DNA from: Choanephora cucurbitarum
Taxonomy: Eukaryota; Mucoromycota; Mucoromycetes; Mucorales; Choanephoraceae
Direction: 5' to 3'
DNA length: 64,000 bases
NCBI GenBank assembly: GCA_025331435.1
Contig: JAIWNI010000045.1
Span: 124,001-188,000 of the forward strand
Shown here: positions 1-7,740 of the stretch, piece after piece
How positions within the stretch are numbered: the stretch's first letter is position 1
Layout: the number at the start of each line of letters is the position of its first letter
Notes under the pieces: model-generated
Databases searched by the model: none
Seen by the model: only the letters and a program-made list of their open reading frames with translations
What the model was told of the DNA's origin: nothing
Made by a program: the position numbers and the translations under genes

Positions 1-394
1 TTGTCTTTTTATTCTAACTCCCAATTTCTACAGTATCTTATTTCACAGGTTTCTTTTCTTTTTCAAAACCCTTTTCCTTGCTCATCTTGCTTTACTCTGA
101 CTCTTATGTCTCTGACGTATACCACTGACAAGTTGTGCATCCGAGCAACCCACACTCTGGGATCAGTCATTGACCTGATCAGGGATCCGCTCAAACATCT
201 GATCTTTCGGGCTAACTTTTCTTTTTTTCTTTTTCTTATCCTACCTTCTGCTTTGTCTTGCTGCTTTGCTTGTACTGCTGGACACGCGCATATCATTGTC
301 TTGCTCTTGCTTCAGCTCATCAGAGCTTCCGGAGGACACGATCATGTCGTTGTCAGTTACACAGCACTGTAATCAGCTGGGCTGTTATTTTAAT

Positions 395-410
395 TTCCGA
401 CGGAGTTTGA
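395..410 (+). promoter_or_regulatory. Invariant CCGACGGAGTTTGA motif (copy A)
   Basis: A GC-rich 14-mer in AT-rich surroundings, found at the same place in six repeat copies: here, 17690-17704 (-), 59194-59206 (-), 28008-28023, 21213-21228 and 62704-62719. In the last two it reads CTCCGACGGAG, a palindrome around a central A. It always lies about 180-200 bp before the TPDGKI exon-like island. A CCG-N-CGG arrangement would suit a Zn2Cys6 factor, but it could equally be a conserved exon piece. The function is inferred. Confidence 0.4.
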
Positions 411-479
411 TTTAGAGTTTCAGTGCGTGTTTGTCTTTTTCCCTGCCTATGGCAGTTCTTACATAGCTTTCTTTTACTC

Positions 480-1561
480 CTGTCAACCCTTTATATGCAA
501 CAGCCATAGTAAGTTATGCAAAGTCAGGTTCACACACAGAAAGTGCTGACCACTCCTCTTTTGGACCAGCTCAACCTTCGTGATGACACCAGATGGCAAG
601 ATCCTGGTCAGAGTGAGGACCAACATGAGTGCATGACAGGTACTGATCTGTAAGCTGGAATACATATACGAAGCGTAAGTGTTGCTTGCACATAGCTATG
701 ACACAAGTCATAACCGCAAAACGAAAAAAAAGAGAGAGGAATGCATGTCTTGGATGATGTGTGTCAAGATGGCGATACGGTGTATACACAAAAGGATTGT
801 TAAACATAGACAGTTGCGAGTACACAGCTTGGCAATGAATGCACGAGATACAAAGACAATATAGCAAACAACAAGCTGTAATCAGGAATACAATGTATTG
901 CAGGTAAAGAGAGTGATGATGGTAGATTCAGAGCAGAGAGATGCAGACAACTATTTGTTTGCACAGAATGTTCATTGCACATATCATGTAAGGAAATACA
1001 ATGTAACTGGCTGATATAAATGAACATATATGAGTATGGATAACAACATGGCTGACTCAAGAAAAACAAAGGACTTGCTTCTCTAGATTTATCTGATGGA
1101 ACCTTGTTTGGACACATCACTGGCAAAAGCATCATGCCTGTCATGTTGTTGATGGGGATAAAAGGGTATCTGTATGGTCGTGTACTTTTGATCGACATTT
1201 TGGATTACACTATAGATCAGCTTATACAGACTACATTAGATGCAAGTGAATTGTGCACTGTAACTACATCATGCCTTAGACTGACGAGCACAAATTGTTG
1301 AAACATGTTGCAAGATAAAATGACCAGAGTGGTAGTTGCAATGCATGTTACTGTATTGGAGCACATGTTACTTTACGTTATAGTATCATAACAGCATCAA
1401 TACTGCCTTGGAAAATAAAAGATATTGAATCAGTATATATTGGCCATATTTTTTTGCCAGGTACTTCTTTTTCTATCTTTTTATTTTTCATTGTGTTGCT
1501 AGTTGTTTGTACTATAGCATACTGTCTACGAAGGACTTTATGCTTTATCATCTCCACATGA
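480..1561 (+). pseudogene. Decayed multi-exon membrane-protein-like gene, copy A
   Basis: No known family is recognised. Exon-like islands follow in order. At 570-674 the frame reads S-T-F-V-M-T-P-D-G-K-I and ends at a GC|GTAAGT donor. An island at 769-839 contains WRYGVYTKG. An open frame at 865-1014 contains KRVMMVDSEQRDADNY. Another at 1087-1301 contains LFGHITGKSIM and LLIDILDYTIDQL. The last, at 1315-1561, ends with a hydrophobic span (FLFFIVLLVVCTIAYCL) followed by arginines. Plausible introns are 509-569, 675-768, about 997-1086 and 1260-1314. Copy A carries an in-frame TGA near 632 and a one-base deletion near 1370, while copies B and C carry different lesions, as expected for independent decay of a coding ancestor. 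The exon joins are inferred, and joining phases do not all work. Confidence 0.45.
509..569 (+). other. Predicted 61-nt spliceosomal intron
   Basis: It starts with GTAAGT, has a CTGAC branch-like site at 546-550 and ends in CCAG, 20 nt after the branch A. The corresponding segments in copy B (17530-17590, minus) and copy C (59033-59093, minus) are also exactly 61 nt and keep the donor, the CTGAC and the AG. Copy E (28133-28194) is 62 nt with GTAAGC and CTGAT. Retention of all three signals in four copies supports a genuine intron in the ancestor. Confidence 0.55.
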
Positions 1562-1859
1562 TTTGCATCTTTAGTGAATTCTGACTTGTTATTTGGCCAT
1601 TTGCCTGATAATAGTCTATTCAGCCGTTAATTTGCTTTCGGGGCTTGTACTCTTCGTAGCATCTCTTAAACTCTATGCATTCACAATTCTATGATGACTC
1701 TTGCCTGACATGCACTTGTTTTCATATACCAGTAGACTGTAGTATTGTTTGTTCTTTTTCTTTCTCTTTTATTTTCTTGTGGCTTTCAGATCTAACACCC
1801 AAGCAATGCGTACTTAGAATGCATACTATCTGCTTTTTTTTTATTGATATCGGTCGTCC

Positions 1860-2110
1860 AAAAGTCAAAAGTCAGAAGCGTGCATTCGATTGGCTCAATT
1901 TTACTCCATCGTTGCGGGTTGAAACAAATCGAAAGGACAGTTTAATCGCGTCATCCTCCTTATTTCTCTTTTGACTCATTCTTCTCTCTTTTCTTTTTTT
2001 TCTTTGTCTTTCCAATTTTTTCTTTCTTTCGCTATCCTCTTGTTCTTTCTTTCATTCACTATCCTATTTTTCTTTCTTTCATTTTGTCTATTCTTCGCGT
2101 CAAGGTAAGT
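1860..2110 (+). promoter_or_regulatory. Promoter-like block: CCAAT box, CT-rich tract, intron donor
   Basis: An inverted CCAAT box (GATTGGCTCAAT, about 1888-1900) is followed by a TGACTCA heptamer near 1973 and over 120 bases of polypyrimidine (about 1975-2095), then CGCGTCAAG and a GTAAGT or GTGAGT donor near 2105. The order is repeated in copies B (15990-16215, minus) and C (57490-57700, minus). CCAAT plus a CT-rich stretch is common just upstream of fungal transcription starts. The transcript it might drive is unknown; the conserved core at 2160-2575 lies directly downstream. Confidence 0.4.
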
Positions 2111-2159
2111 TGTGCTTTCCTTTCTCTTTCTCTTTCCTTCTTTCCTTCTACAAGTCCTG

Positions 2160-2575
2160 CACAACTTTCACCAATCTAAGAAGGCCCGGAAATATTACAG
2201 GAAAAAGTAAGTACAGCCATCACTTTTTGTCTCTTGCTTTTTCGTGGCTCTGTACTAAAAGCCCCATAGATTGTCTTTTCTCACCTTTTGTTCACGAACG
2301 GCGGCTGTCACTCTCGCTAGAGTGTTCATGGCTCCATCATCTATGGTTGTGCGAGGCCATTCCGCTAACTGAGTGCGCCATAGTAGACGTCCCCCTTCTA
2401 TGATGCGGGTTTTGACAGTCATGTCCTAGTAATGCACTTTGATTGTCGAAGTCTTGTGCTAGCTGCTGCCAGTGGAGAGCAGAGGCCTGGATGGAGGTTG
2501 GTGTGGGAGTACATGGTCAGCTGCCTTCACGCGGCTACTCCTGTGAGTAGCTTTCCGTAAAACAGAAAGCGAAAC
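2160..2575 (+). other. GC-rich conserved core of the dispersed repeat (copy A)
   Basis: This block is clearly richer in G and C than its surroundings and is well kept in copies B (about 15541-15960, minus), C (57000-57430, minus) and even the diverged copy E (28700-29040, plus). Shared landmarks are CACGAACGGCGGCTGTCACT, TGGCTCCATCATCTA, GTGCGAGGCC and AGTGCGCCATAGTAGACGTC. An open frame of about 90 codons crosses it in A and C but is not kept in all copies, so conservation is at DNA or RNA level as far as I can tell. It may be a non-coding RNA exon or a structural or replication element. Copy D stops inside its right end. Confidence 0.5.
2534..2570 (+). other. Two consecutive hairpins at the end of the core
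   Basis: GCTACTC-CTGT-GAGTAGC (2534-2551) forms a perfect 7-bp stem with a 4-nt loop. It shares its last two bases with GCTTTC-loop-GAAAGC (2550-2570), a 6-bp stem with a 9-nt loop. Both hairpins are intact in copies B and C. E has lost them, and D ends within the first. Confidence 0.6.
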
Positions 2576-2636
2576 CAAAGGCTGACAATAGGATATAGAT
2601 TAAGTATATGGTGTAAGCGAGTATGATCTAATTGGA

Positions 2637-2692
2637 GTCAAGTATCTAGTGTCAAGTATCTGGTGTCGATTATCTGGTGTCAAGTATCTGGG
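2637..2692 (+). repeat. 14-bp minisatellite (CAAGTATCTGGTGT)
   Basis: Four head-to-tail units of about 14 bp (CAAGTATCT[A/G]GTGT, one unit starting CGATTATCT). The same array sits in inverted orientation in copy B (about 15430-15490) and with fewer or different units in C (about 56948-57000) and D (about 49250-49275). Confidence 0.7.
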
Positions 2693-3345
2693 TATAGTCT
2701 GATGTGTGTACTTGTACTAAGTAACAATAAAAATAATCATCTATTTACAAATTGAATACAGTAAAATTGGTTTCATTGTTTTTGATGATTTTTATTTCTA
2801 TATCATAAGCCACAAGTCAGAAGCCATAAGCTATAATCCCTGTGTCAAATCCTATCATGCTGAGTATGTCATCAGTAATGGTGTTAACAGCAGTAAGGAG
2901 ATACGTCAAGTGGGTTCAGACATACTCAATCTCGTCACTACCTTGTACTAGCTGCTGCTTCTTTTCCTTCTGTTGCTCTCTGACCGTACTGTCAGTATAT
3001 TAGTGTACCATCTCTCAAACCAAGTCAGGGCAATCAGTACATTCAGTGTGTCTGCAAATAATAAGGTACAACAATGGAATCTCTGTCATATAGACACTTG
3101 TGCTATGATAGGAGAGATAGTATCAATAAACATAAAGAAAGCGTCCAACATAACGTATGTCTATATGTGTCACTGTTTTTTTTTGTTATTGCCACTGATA
3201 AGCTTGATGCATGTCAATTAGGTTATAACTACAACATCTATCACTAGTTACTGGGCTGATATAACACAACTGTATAATACCACTTTCTCCAATTCTTTTG
3301 ATTTAAAGGGCCAAATTTATTCTATAATGTATCAGTCAAAGCATG

Positions 3346-3475
3346 ATTTCATTGTTCTTGATTGTTTCATCGTTTGTGATGGCTTCATTGTTCTAATGGC
3401 TTCATTGTTTTCTATGGTTACATTGTTTTCTATGGTTACATTGTTTGTGATGACTTCATTACTATTCTTTCCGTG
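3346..3475 (+). repeat. Decayed minisatellite rich in TTCATTGTT
   Basis: Roughly seven units of 17-21 bp built on TTCATTGTTCTAATGGC, TTCATTGTTTTCTATGGTT and ACATTGTTTGTGATGAC. Equivalent arrays of the complementary AACAATGAA motif occur in copy B (14650-14745), C (56225-56300) and D (48540-48625). A plus-strand version occurs in E (36865-36960). Confidence 0.65.
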
Positions 3476-4178
3476 ATGTATCTACTTGACTTGCTGAGTG
3501 AGGTAGCTTTTGTAATCCTCAACAATTAGTCTAACTTTGCAATTCGTATATATTTGTGTATGTGTGCCATTAGGAGTATGTTCATATGTTATACACACCT
3601 TATGTACCCTCCTTGTTGTTGCTATTGTATCAAAGGCTGAGATGTCTTGTACCTATGTCTTTGTCTTGTATGTGCATGTTCGGCATACTCATTTGTAGTG
3701 ACATTTGCATAAGTCTATCTCCTTCAAGTCTGTACAACACAGCCTGATAAAGCTCTAAATGACATAAAAAAAGAAAAAAGCAAAAAAAAACAATACATTT
3801 TTCTACCTCTGTAAGCTAAAGTCATTGATACTGATACGAGTAGAGCTCAAACAGGCAGTCTTCTTGACCTTCTTCCATGACGATGACAAACATGTTGCTG
3901 ATCTGGAACAGAGATGAGGCAAAATCACTCAAGCAAGTGAGGCCTGAGACCAGGTCCATGTCACTGACACTAGTAAATATATGCGACTGTGCAGTTGTGA
4001 TGAATGATGTATTACATGAGCACTACTGTAGATATTTGCTGATCACTAGTAGGATAAGGCAGTAAAGCATGAGCTAAAAAGAAAAACAAAAAAAAGCGTG
4101 TCTGAGCATAGATGACTCTCAACTTGCTAAGCCTGAAATCTTTATTTTTTTCTCTCTCTTTCTCATTCAAGCATTTGG

Positions 4179-4867
4179 ACAATATTTTGATTTCCCCCAA
4201 AATATATCGTTCATACAGTGTGATGTGTATCTCAGCATTATTTCGCTGCAACAACAAAAATACCAGTTCACAAGCAAGGGCAAACTAAGCTTGATTACAC
4301 CTTGACTTGCTTTCTACCCTGTATCCCTCCAAGTGAAGCAATGACTCTCAAGCCAGTTTTTTTTCATTGTCCATCTCAACACTCTTTTCCAGCACATTGC
4401 CATTTAGCTGATGAAGAAATATATACTGAGGACTGAACAGTCAGCCACATTTTTTTTTACAAACAAACATGTACACGTATATCTATGTGGGCTTTTATTC
4501 TCTTTTCATGGTTCTTCATTTCTCTTTTACAATAGTTCTGAACCATTCTATGCTATCACATTACAGCCTCTTTCCCCTGACTTACTGCTTGAACTCATCA
4601 AATATCCTTTCCCAACATGGTCTTGGTTTAAGTGATTCATTAAGCGCAAGCAGTGACGGATCTTCAACAATTATCATCCAACAAGTCTTTCTCTCTGATC
4701 TGACATAATCAATTGTATACTTTTGCACTTGTCTCCCTTATCATAGGCTGATCATCTTTTTACTGTCGGTCCTACCTTTTAGTTCTTTTGGTCTCTACTC
4801 TTACCAATATTGTTCTGTCTAGACTTGAAAAGGCTATAATGTCTGCAGTCCTCCCATGGTTAGTATC
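4179..4867 (+). repeat. Copy A segment shared only with D, left of the DIRS insertion
   Basis: It matches the reverse complement of about 47160-47835. A frame encoding a K-K-Y-I-L-R-T-E-Q-S start is open in both places (4411-4635 here; 47307-47603 on the minus strand), but it is hydrophobic, low in complexity and diverges at its end, so I do not call it a gene. The match resumes at 8936 after the DIRS element. Confidence 0.7.
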
Positions 4868-4995
4868 CATTATGGGTCGTGAGTCGGAGACTCTGACTGT
4901 GTTACCAATTTTTCTTTATTTATCGAAAGTATATTATAAAATAAAAAATTTATGCATTTGATGCATTTATCAATTTTTCTTTCGCAATTTCGGTA
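4868..4995 (+). repeat. DIRS left inverted terminal repeat
   Basis: It starts CATTATGGG. The outer 20 bases pair imperfectly with the right repeat. From GAGACTCTGACTGTG inward to CGCAATTTCGGTA the two ends are nearly identical in inverted orientation. Confidence 0.9.
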
Positions 4996-5026
4996 CACTA
5001 CCATTCGAATTTCAAATAGATCCTTT

Positions 5027-5857
5027 ATGTCTGAAAATGATGTTGCCGCACTTATTCAACGTTTGGCTCAGTTGGAGGCCTCCATTCAACAACAGCAACA
5101 ACAACAACAACATGCACGACCAGCAGTCAATGATCCCTATCTTACGCCGCGTATTACTGCCATGGATCTCACACCTTACCCTGAGTTTTACCAAGTTTTA
5201 CCAGGCGCAAAAGATGATTTCTTTCGTTCTCTTCTTTCCGATAAAGAACGACGTGCTTTCCTTCAGGCTTGCCCTTCCAATACTGACCGGCAATATCAGC
5301 CCCCACCTTTGCAAACCACAAATGTGGGCGCCTTCACCCGACGACATGATGATCAATTGGCAGCCATCCAATACCGTCTTTCGGGACTTACTCAACCTCT
5401 CGACCTTATGGCTCACAACCTTGCACAACAACTACCACTTAGTTCACATGATGCAACTAGTTTCATTCGTACAATGCACAGCCTCATTTCCGACGTTGCT
5501 TCTCACATCACACAAGTCCGCATCGACAACGTCTGTCGTAACACGGGCCTCTCTTCAGTGCCTATTCGGCCTGATGCTAGCGTCTCCCCTCTACTTGATA
5601 CTGACGCAATTCTTGAACGTAGTAAACTTGAGAAGTCGTTGCGGGATGCTCAAACAAAGAAGCGTCCTTCCCATAGAAAAAAGGGTAAACGAACATACCA
5701 GAACAGCACCACTGGTAATGATAATAATGTCGCACACAGAGATCAAGCGACCACAACAAACAATGAGCGTATGGCTCGTGTCTTACCTGTACACAATTCT
5801 CCCCCTCATCCTACGAGATCCACATCTTCTTCCTCGAAGGGTTTTCAGAAACGCTAA
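5027..5857 (+). CDS. DIRS ORF1, Gag-like protein (276 aa)
   Basis: This is the first large frame of the DIRS element and the probable nucleocapsid-like protein. I start it at the ATG at 5027, 31 bases inside the left repeat; the frame is open further upstream, but that would run through the terminal repeat. The N-terminus (SENDVAALIQRLAQLEASI) looks like a short coiled coil and runs into eight glutamines. A hydrophilic central part follows, and the last 70 residues are rich in K, R, N, T and S, consistent with nucleic acid binding. No CCHC zinc knuckle is visible. Its end overlaps the next frame by about 90 bases in the -1 register. Assignment rests mainly on position. Confidence 0.75.
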   Translation: MSENDVAALIQRLAQLEASIQQQQQQQQHARPAVNDPYLTPRITAMDLTPYPEFYQVLPGAKDDFFRSLLSDKERRAFLQACPSNTDRQYQPPPLQTTNVGAFTRRHDDQLAAIQYRLSGLTQPLDLMAHNLAQQLPLSSHDATSFIRTMHSLISDVASHITQVRIDNVCRNTGLSSVPIRPDASVSPLLDTDAILERSKLEKSLRDAQTKKRPSHRKKGKRTYQNSTTGNDNNVAHRDQATTTNNERMARVLPVHNSPPHPTRSTSSSSKGFQKR

Positions 5858-7740
5858 GCAACCCCATACCAGTAGGCGGACGATTACAGTTCTATCGCAA
5901 GGCATGGGAGAAAATAACCGACAGCAAATGGATATTGGGGATCATCAGCAAAGGATTTCGGATCCCATTCGTCACACCGCCTCCTCTCCAAAGCCCAACA
6001 TCAATTTACTTTCCACAAGCAACTTCATTGGCAGCCCGTACGGCAATCGAGAATGAAGTCCACTCTCTGTTGACCAAGAACGCGATCGAAGAAACCCATG
6101 GACCTGGTTTCGTTTCTCGTCTCTTCACAATCCCCAAAAAGACAGGCGACCTACGTCCCGTACTCAACCTTCGCCCTCTGAACCAGTACATCCCACGCCA
6201 ATCCTTCAAGATGGAAACAGTTCAACAGGTATGTCGACTCATTCAGCCGAACGCCTATATGACCTCCATAGACCTTCAGGATGCCTTCCTGCATGTACTA
6301 ATTCATTCCTCGTCTCGTCGCTATCTACAGTTTCAATGGAACAACCGACGGATGCAATTCAAAACCCTGGCCTTTGGACTTTCTCTCAGCCCCCTCATTT
6401 TCACCAAAATTCTGCGGCCAGTTCTACGTTGGGCCCGCCGCCGGGGCATTCTCCTTTCAGCGTATTTAGACGATTTGATCATCATTGGAAAAACCAAGGA
6501 ACTGACGGCTCATCACACTCAACAGGTCCTCAACAAACTGGACGAATTAGGTTTCCTCTTCAAGCCGTCGAAATCTCACCTTACACCCACACAACAATTG
6601 GATCATCTGGGGTTCACGATCAACACCAAAACAATGTGCCTATCTATCCCCAAGACGAAGCTCCGAGACCTACGCCGCGAAGCTATCCGTCTGACCAAGA
6701 CAGCGACATGCAGCCTACGACACTTGGCAGCGTTTATTGGGAAAGCTCAGGCAACCACCCCAGCGGTTTTCCCCGCCAGACTTCACACCCGTCATCTCCT
6801 CCAGCAGAAGAATCAAGCACTGACGCAGGGCTTGCAATGGAACTCAATCATTCGCCTGGACTCCTCCGCGAGGGAAGACCTACAGTGGTGGGCACATCAT
6901 TTGAACCAATGGAATGGTCTGTCGTTCATTCCAGAATCACCAACTCGAGAAATCTTCACCGACGCCTCGGATACGGGTTGGGGCATCGTCACCGACGACC
7001 AAGTGATGAAAGGCAAATGGAGTCCGGACGACCTCCAACAACACATCAACTACAGAGAGCTTCTGGTGATATGGAAATGCCTACAGCTACCTCACCTACA
7101 AGGACAGGTCTTGAGGATCTATTGCGACAATACGTCAGCCATAGCATACGTGAGGAATTTCGGCGGTACACGCTCCCCTGCTCTCATGCAGCTCGCCTCT
7201 CAGATCTGGAACCTATGTCTGTCCACGAACACGAGGATTCAAATGAGTTACATACCGTCCGTGATCAACCCAGCGGATGCACCTTCTCGACAACTGGAAA
7301 CACAGATCGAATGGAGAATTGATCACTCATTCTTTCAACAGCTGAACCAACTTTGGGGTCATCATCAACTAGATTGCTTTGCGAACAATCACAACCACCT
7401 CACACCAACATACATCAGCTGGCGTTGGGACCCACACGCTTTCACGTCAAATGCGTTGCTGACGCCATGGAATCGGTGGTCACGAGTATTCCTTTGCCCA
7501 CCTTGGAACTTGATTCCTCACTGTATCCAACACTTGAGAATATATCCGACGAAGGCAACACTGATCACGCCCGATTGGCCGAGTGCACTGTGGTATCCGA
7601 CCTTGCTGACCATGACGTCCCAGGCTCCTCTACCGGTCCCACCTTCAATGATTCATCCAGGCCCACTAGGCGACGACCTTTTCCACAAGAACCCCAAATG
7701 GACGCTAATTGCTTGGAACATCACAAACGTCAACGTCTGA
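5767..7740 (+). CDS. DIRS ORF2: reverse transcriptase, RNase H and methyltransferase-like domain
   Basis: It copies element RNA into DNA. Before the polymerase comes the DIRS-typical stretch VGGRLQFYRKAW. Polymerase motifs are GDLRPVLNLRPLN, SIDLQDAF, FGLSLSP and the catalytic YLDD at about 6463-6474. RNase H residues follow: FTDAS near 6955, the E of YREL and YCDNTSA near 7125. The C-terminal part (LDCFANN, YISWRWDP, FLCPPW at about 7489-7506) resembles the Dam-like methyltransferase region of DIRS elements. The open frame begins at 5767, directly after a stop, and has no early ATG; the only start-like codon (TTG, 5935) lies inside the conserved region. Overlap with ORF1 in the -1 register suggests frameshifting or internal initiation. 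Confidence 0.93.
   Translation, partial: AYGSCLTCTQFSPSSYEIHIFFLEGFSETLSNPIPVGGRLQFYRKAWEKITDSKWILGIISKGFRIPFVTPPPLQSPTSIYFPQATSLAARTAIENEVHSLLTKNAIEETHGPGFVSRLFTIPKKTGDLRPVLNLRPLNQYIPRQSFKMETVQQVCRLIQPNAYMTSIDLQDAFLHVLIHSSSRRYLQFQWNNRRMQFKTLAFGLSLSPLIFTKILRPVLRWARRRGILLSAYLDDLIIIGKTKELTAHHTQQVLNKLDELGFLFKPSKSHLTPTQQLDHLGFTINTKTMCLSIPKTKLRDLRREAIRLTKTATCSLRHLAAFIGKAQATTPAVFPARLHTRHLLQQKNQALTQGLQWNSIIRLDSSAREDLQWWAHHLNQWNGLSFIPESPTREIFTDASDTGWGIVTDDQVMKGKWSPDDLQQHINYRELLVIWKCLQLPHLQGQVLRIYCDNTSAIAYVRNFGGTRSPALMQLASQIWNLCLSTNTRIQMSYIPSVINPADAPSRQLETQIEWRIDHSFFQQLNQLWGHHQLDCFANNHNHLTPTYISWRWDPHAFTSNALLTPWNRWSRVFLCPPWNLIPHCIQHLRIYPTKATLITPDWPSALWYPTLLTMTSQAPLPVPPSMIHPGPLGDDLFHKNPKWTLIAWNITNVNV

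Larger units (their letters stand above)
1..4178 (+). repeat. Large dispersed repeat, copy A, first half
   Basis: This stretch is repeated in inverted orientation at about 13945-18050 (copy B) and 55500-59570 (copy C), with a partial inverted copy at 47840-49370 (D) and a more diverged direct copy at 27660-29215 plus 36245-37612 (E). Anchors checked by eye include the segment around 100-200, the intron at 509-569, the GC-rich core at 2160-2575 and the segment at 3860-4070. Copies differ by scattered substitutions and small indels. Homology with B and C stops near 4178; beyond that only D continues to match. The left end is cut by the window edge. Confidence 0.85.

Noticed and set aside
800..1198. 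A 132-codon minus-strand frame (starts MSIKSTRPY) open in copies A and C
   Set aside because: It lies opposite the exon islands and predicted introns, is rich in C, S and L as antisense shadows usually are, and is broken by one base in copy B. The plus-strand islands explain the conservation better.
2973..3221. Frame with TFSVSANNKVQQWNL, resembling one WD40 blade, in copies A, B and C
   Set aside because: Only one blade-like piece, no neighbouring repeats, and the end of the frame differs between copies. Probably coincidence.
5012..5194. Minus-strand frame with a leucine run opposite the Gag polyglutamine
   Set aside because: A shadow of the CAA repeat on the opposite strand.
6231..7322. 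A 363-codon frame overlapping the reverse transcriptase in another register
   Set aside because: No domain; it overlaps the fully assigned polymerase/RNase H frame and is rich in S, T, P and H as expected from a shifted frame of that sequence.
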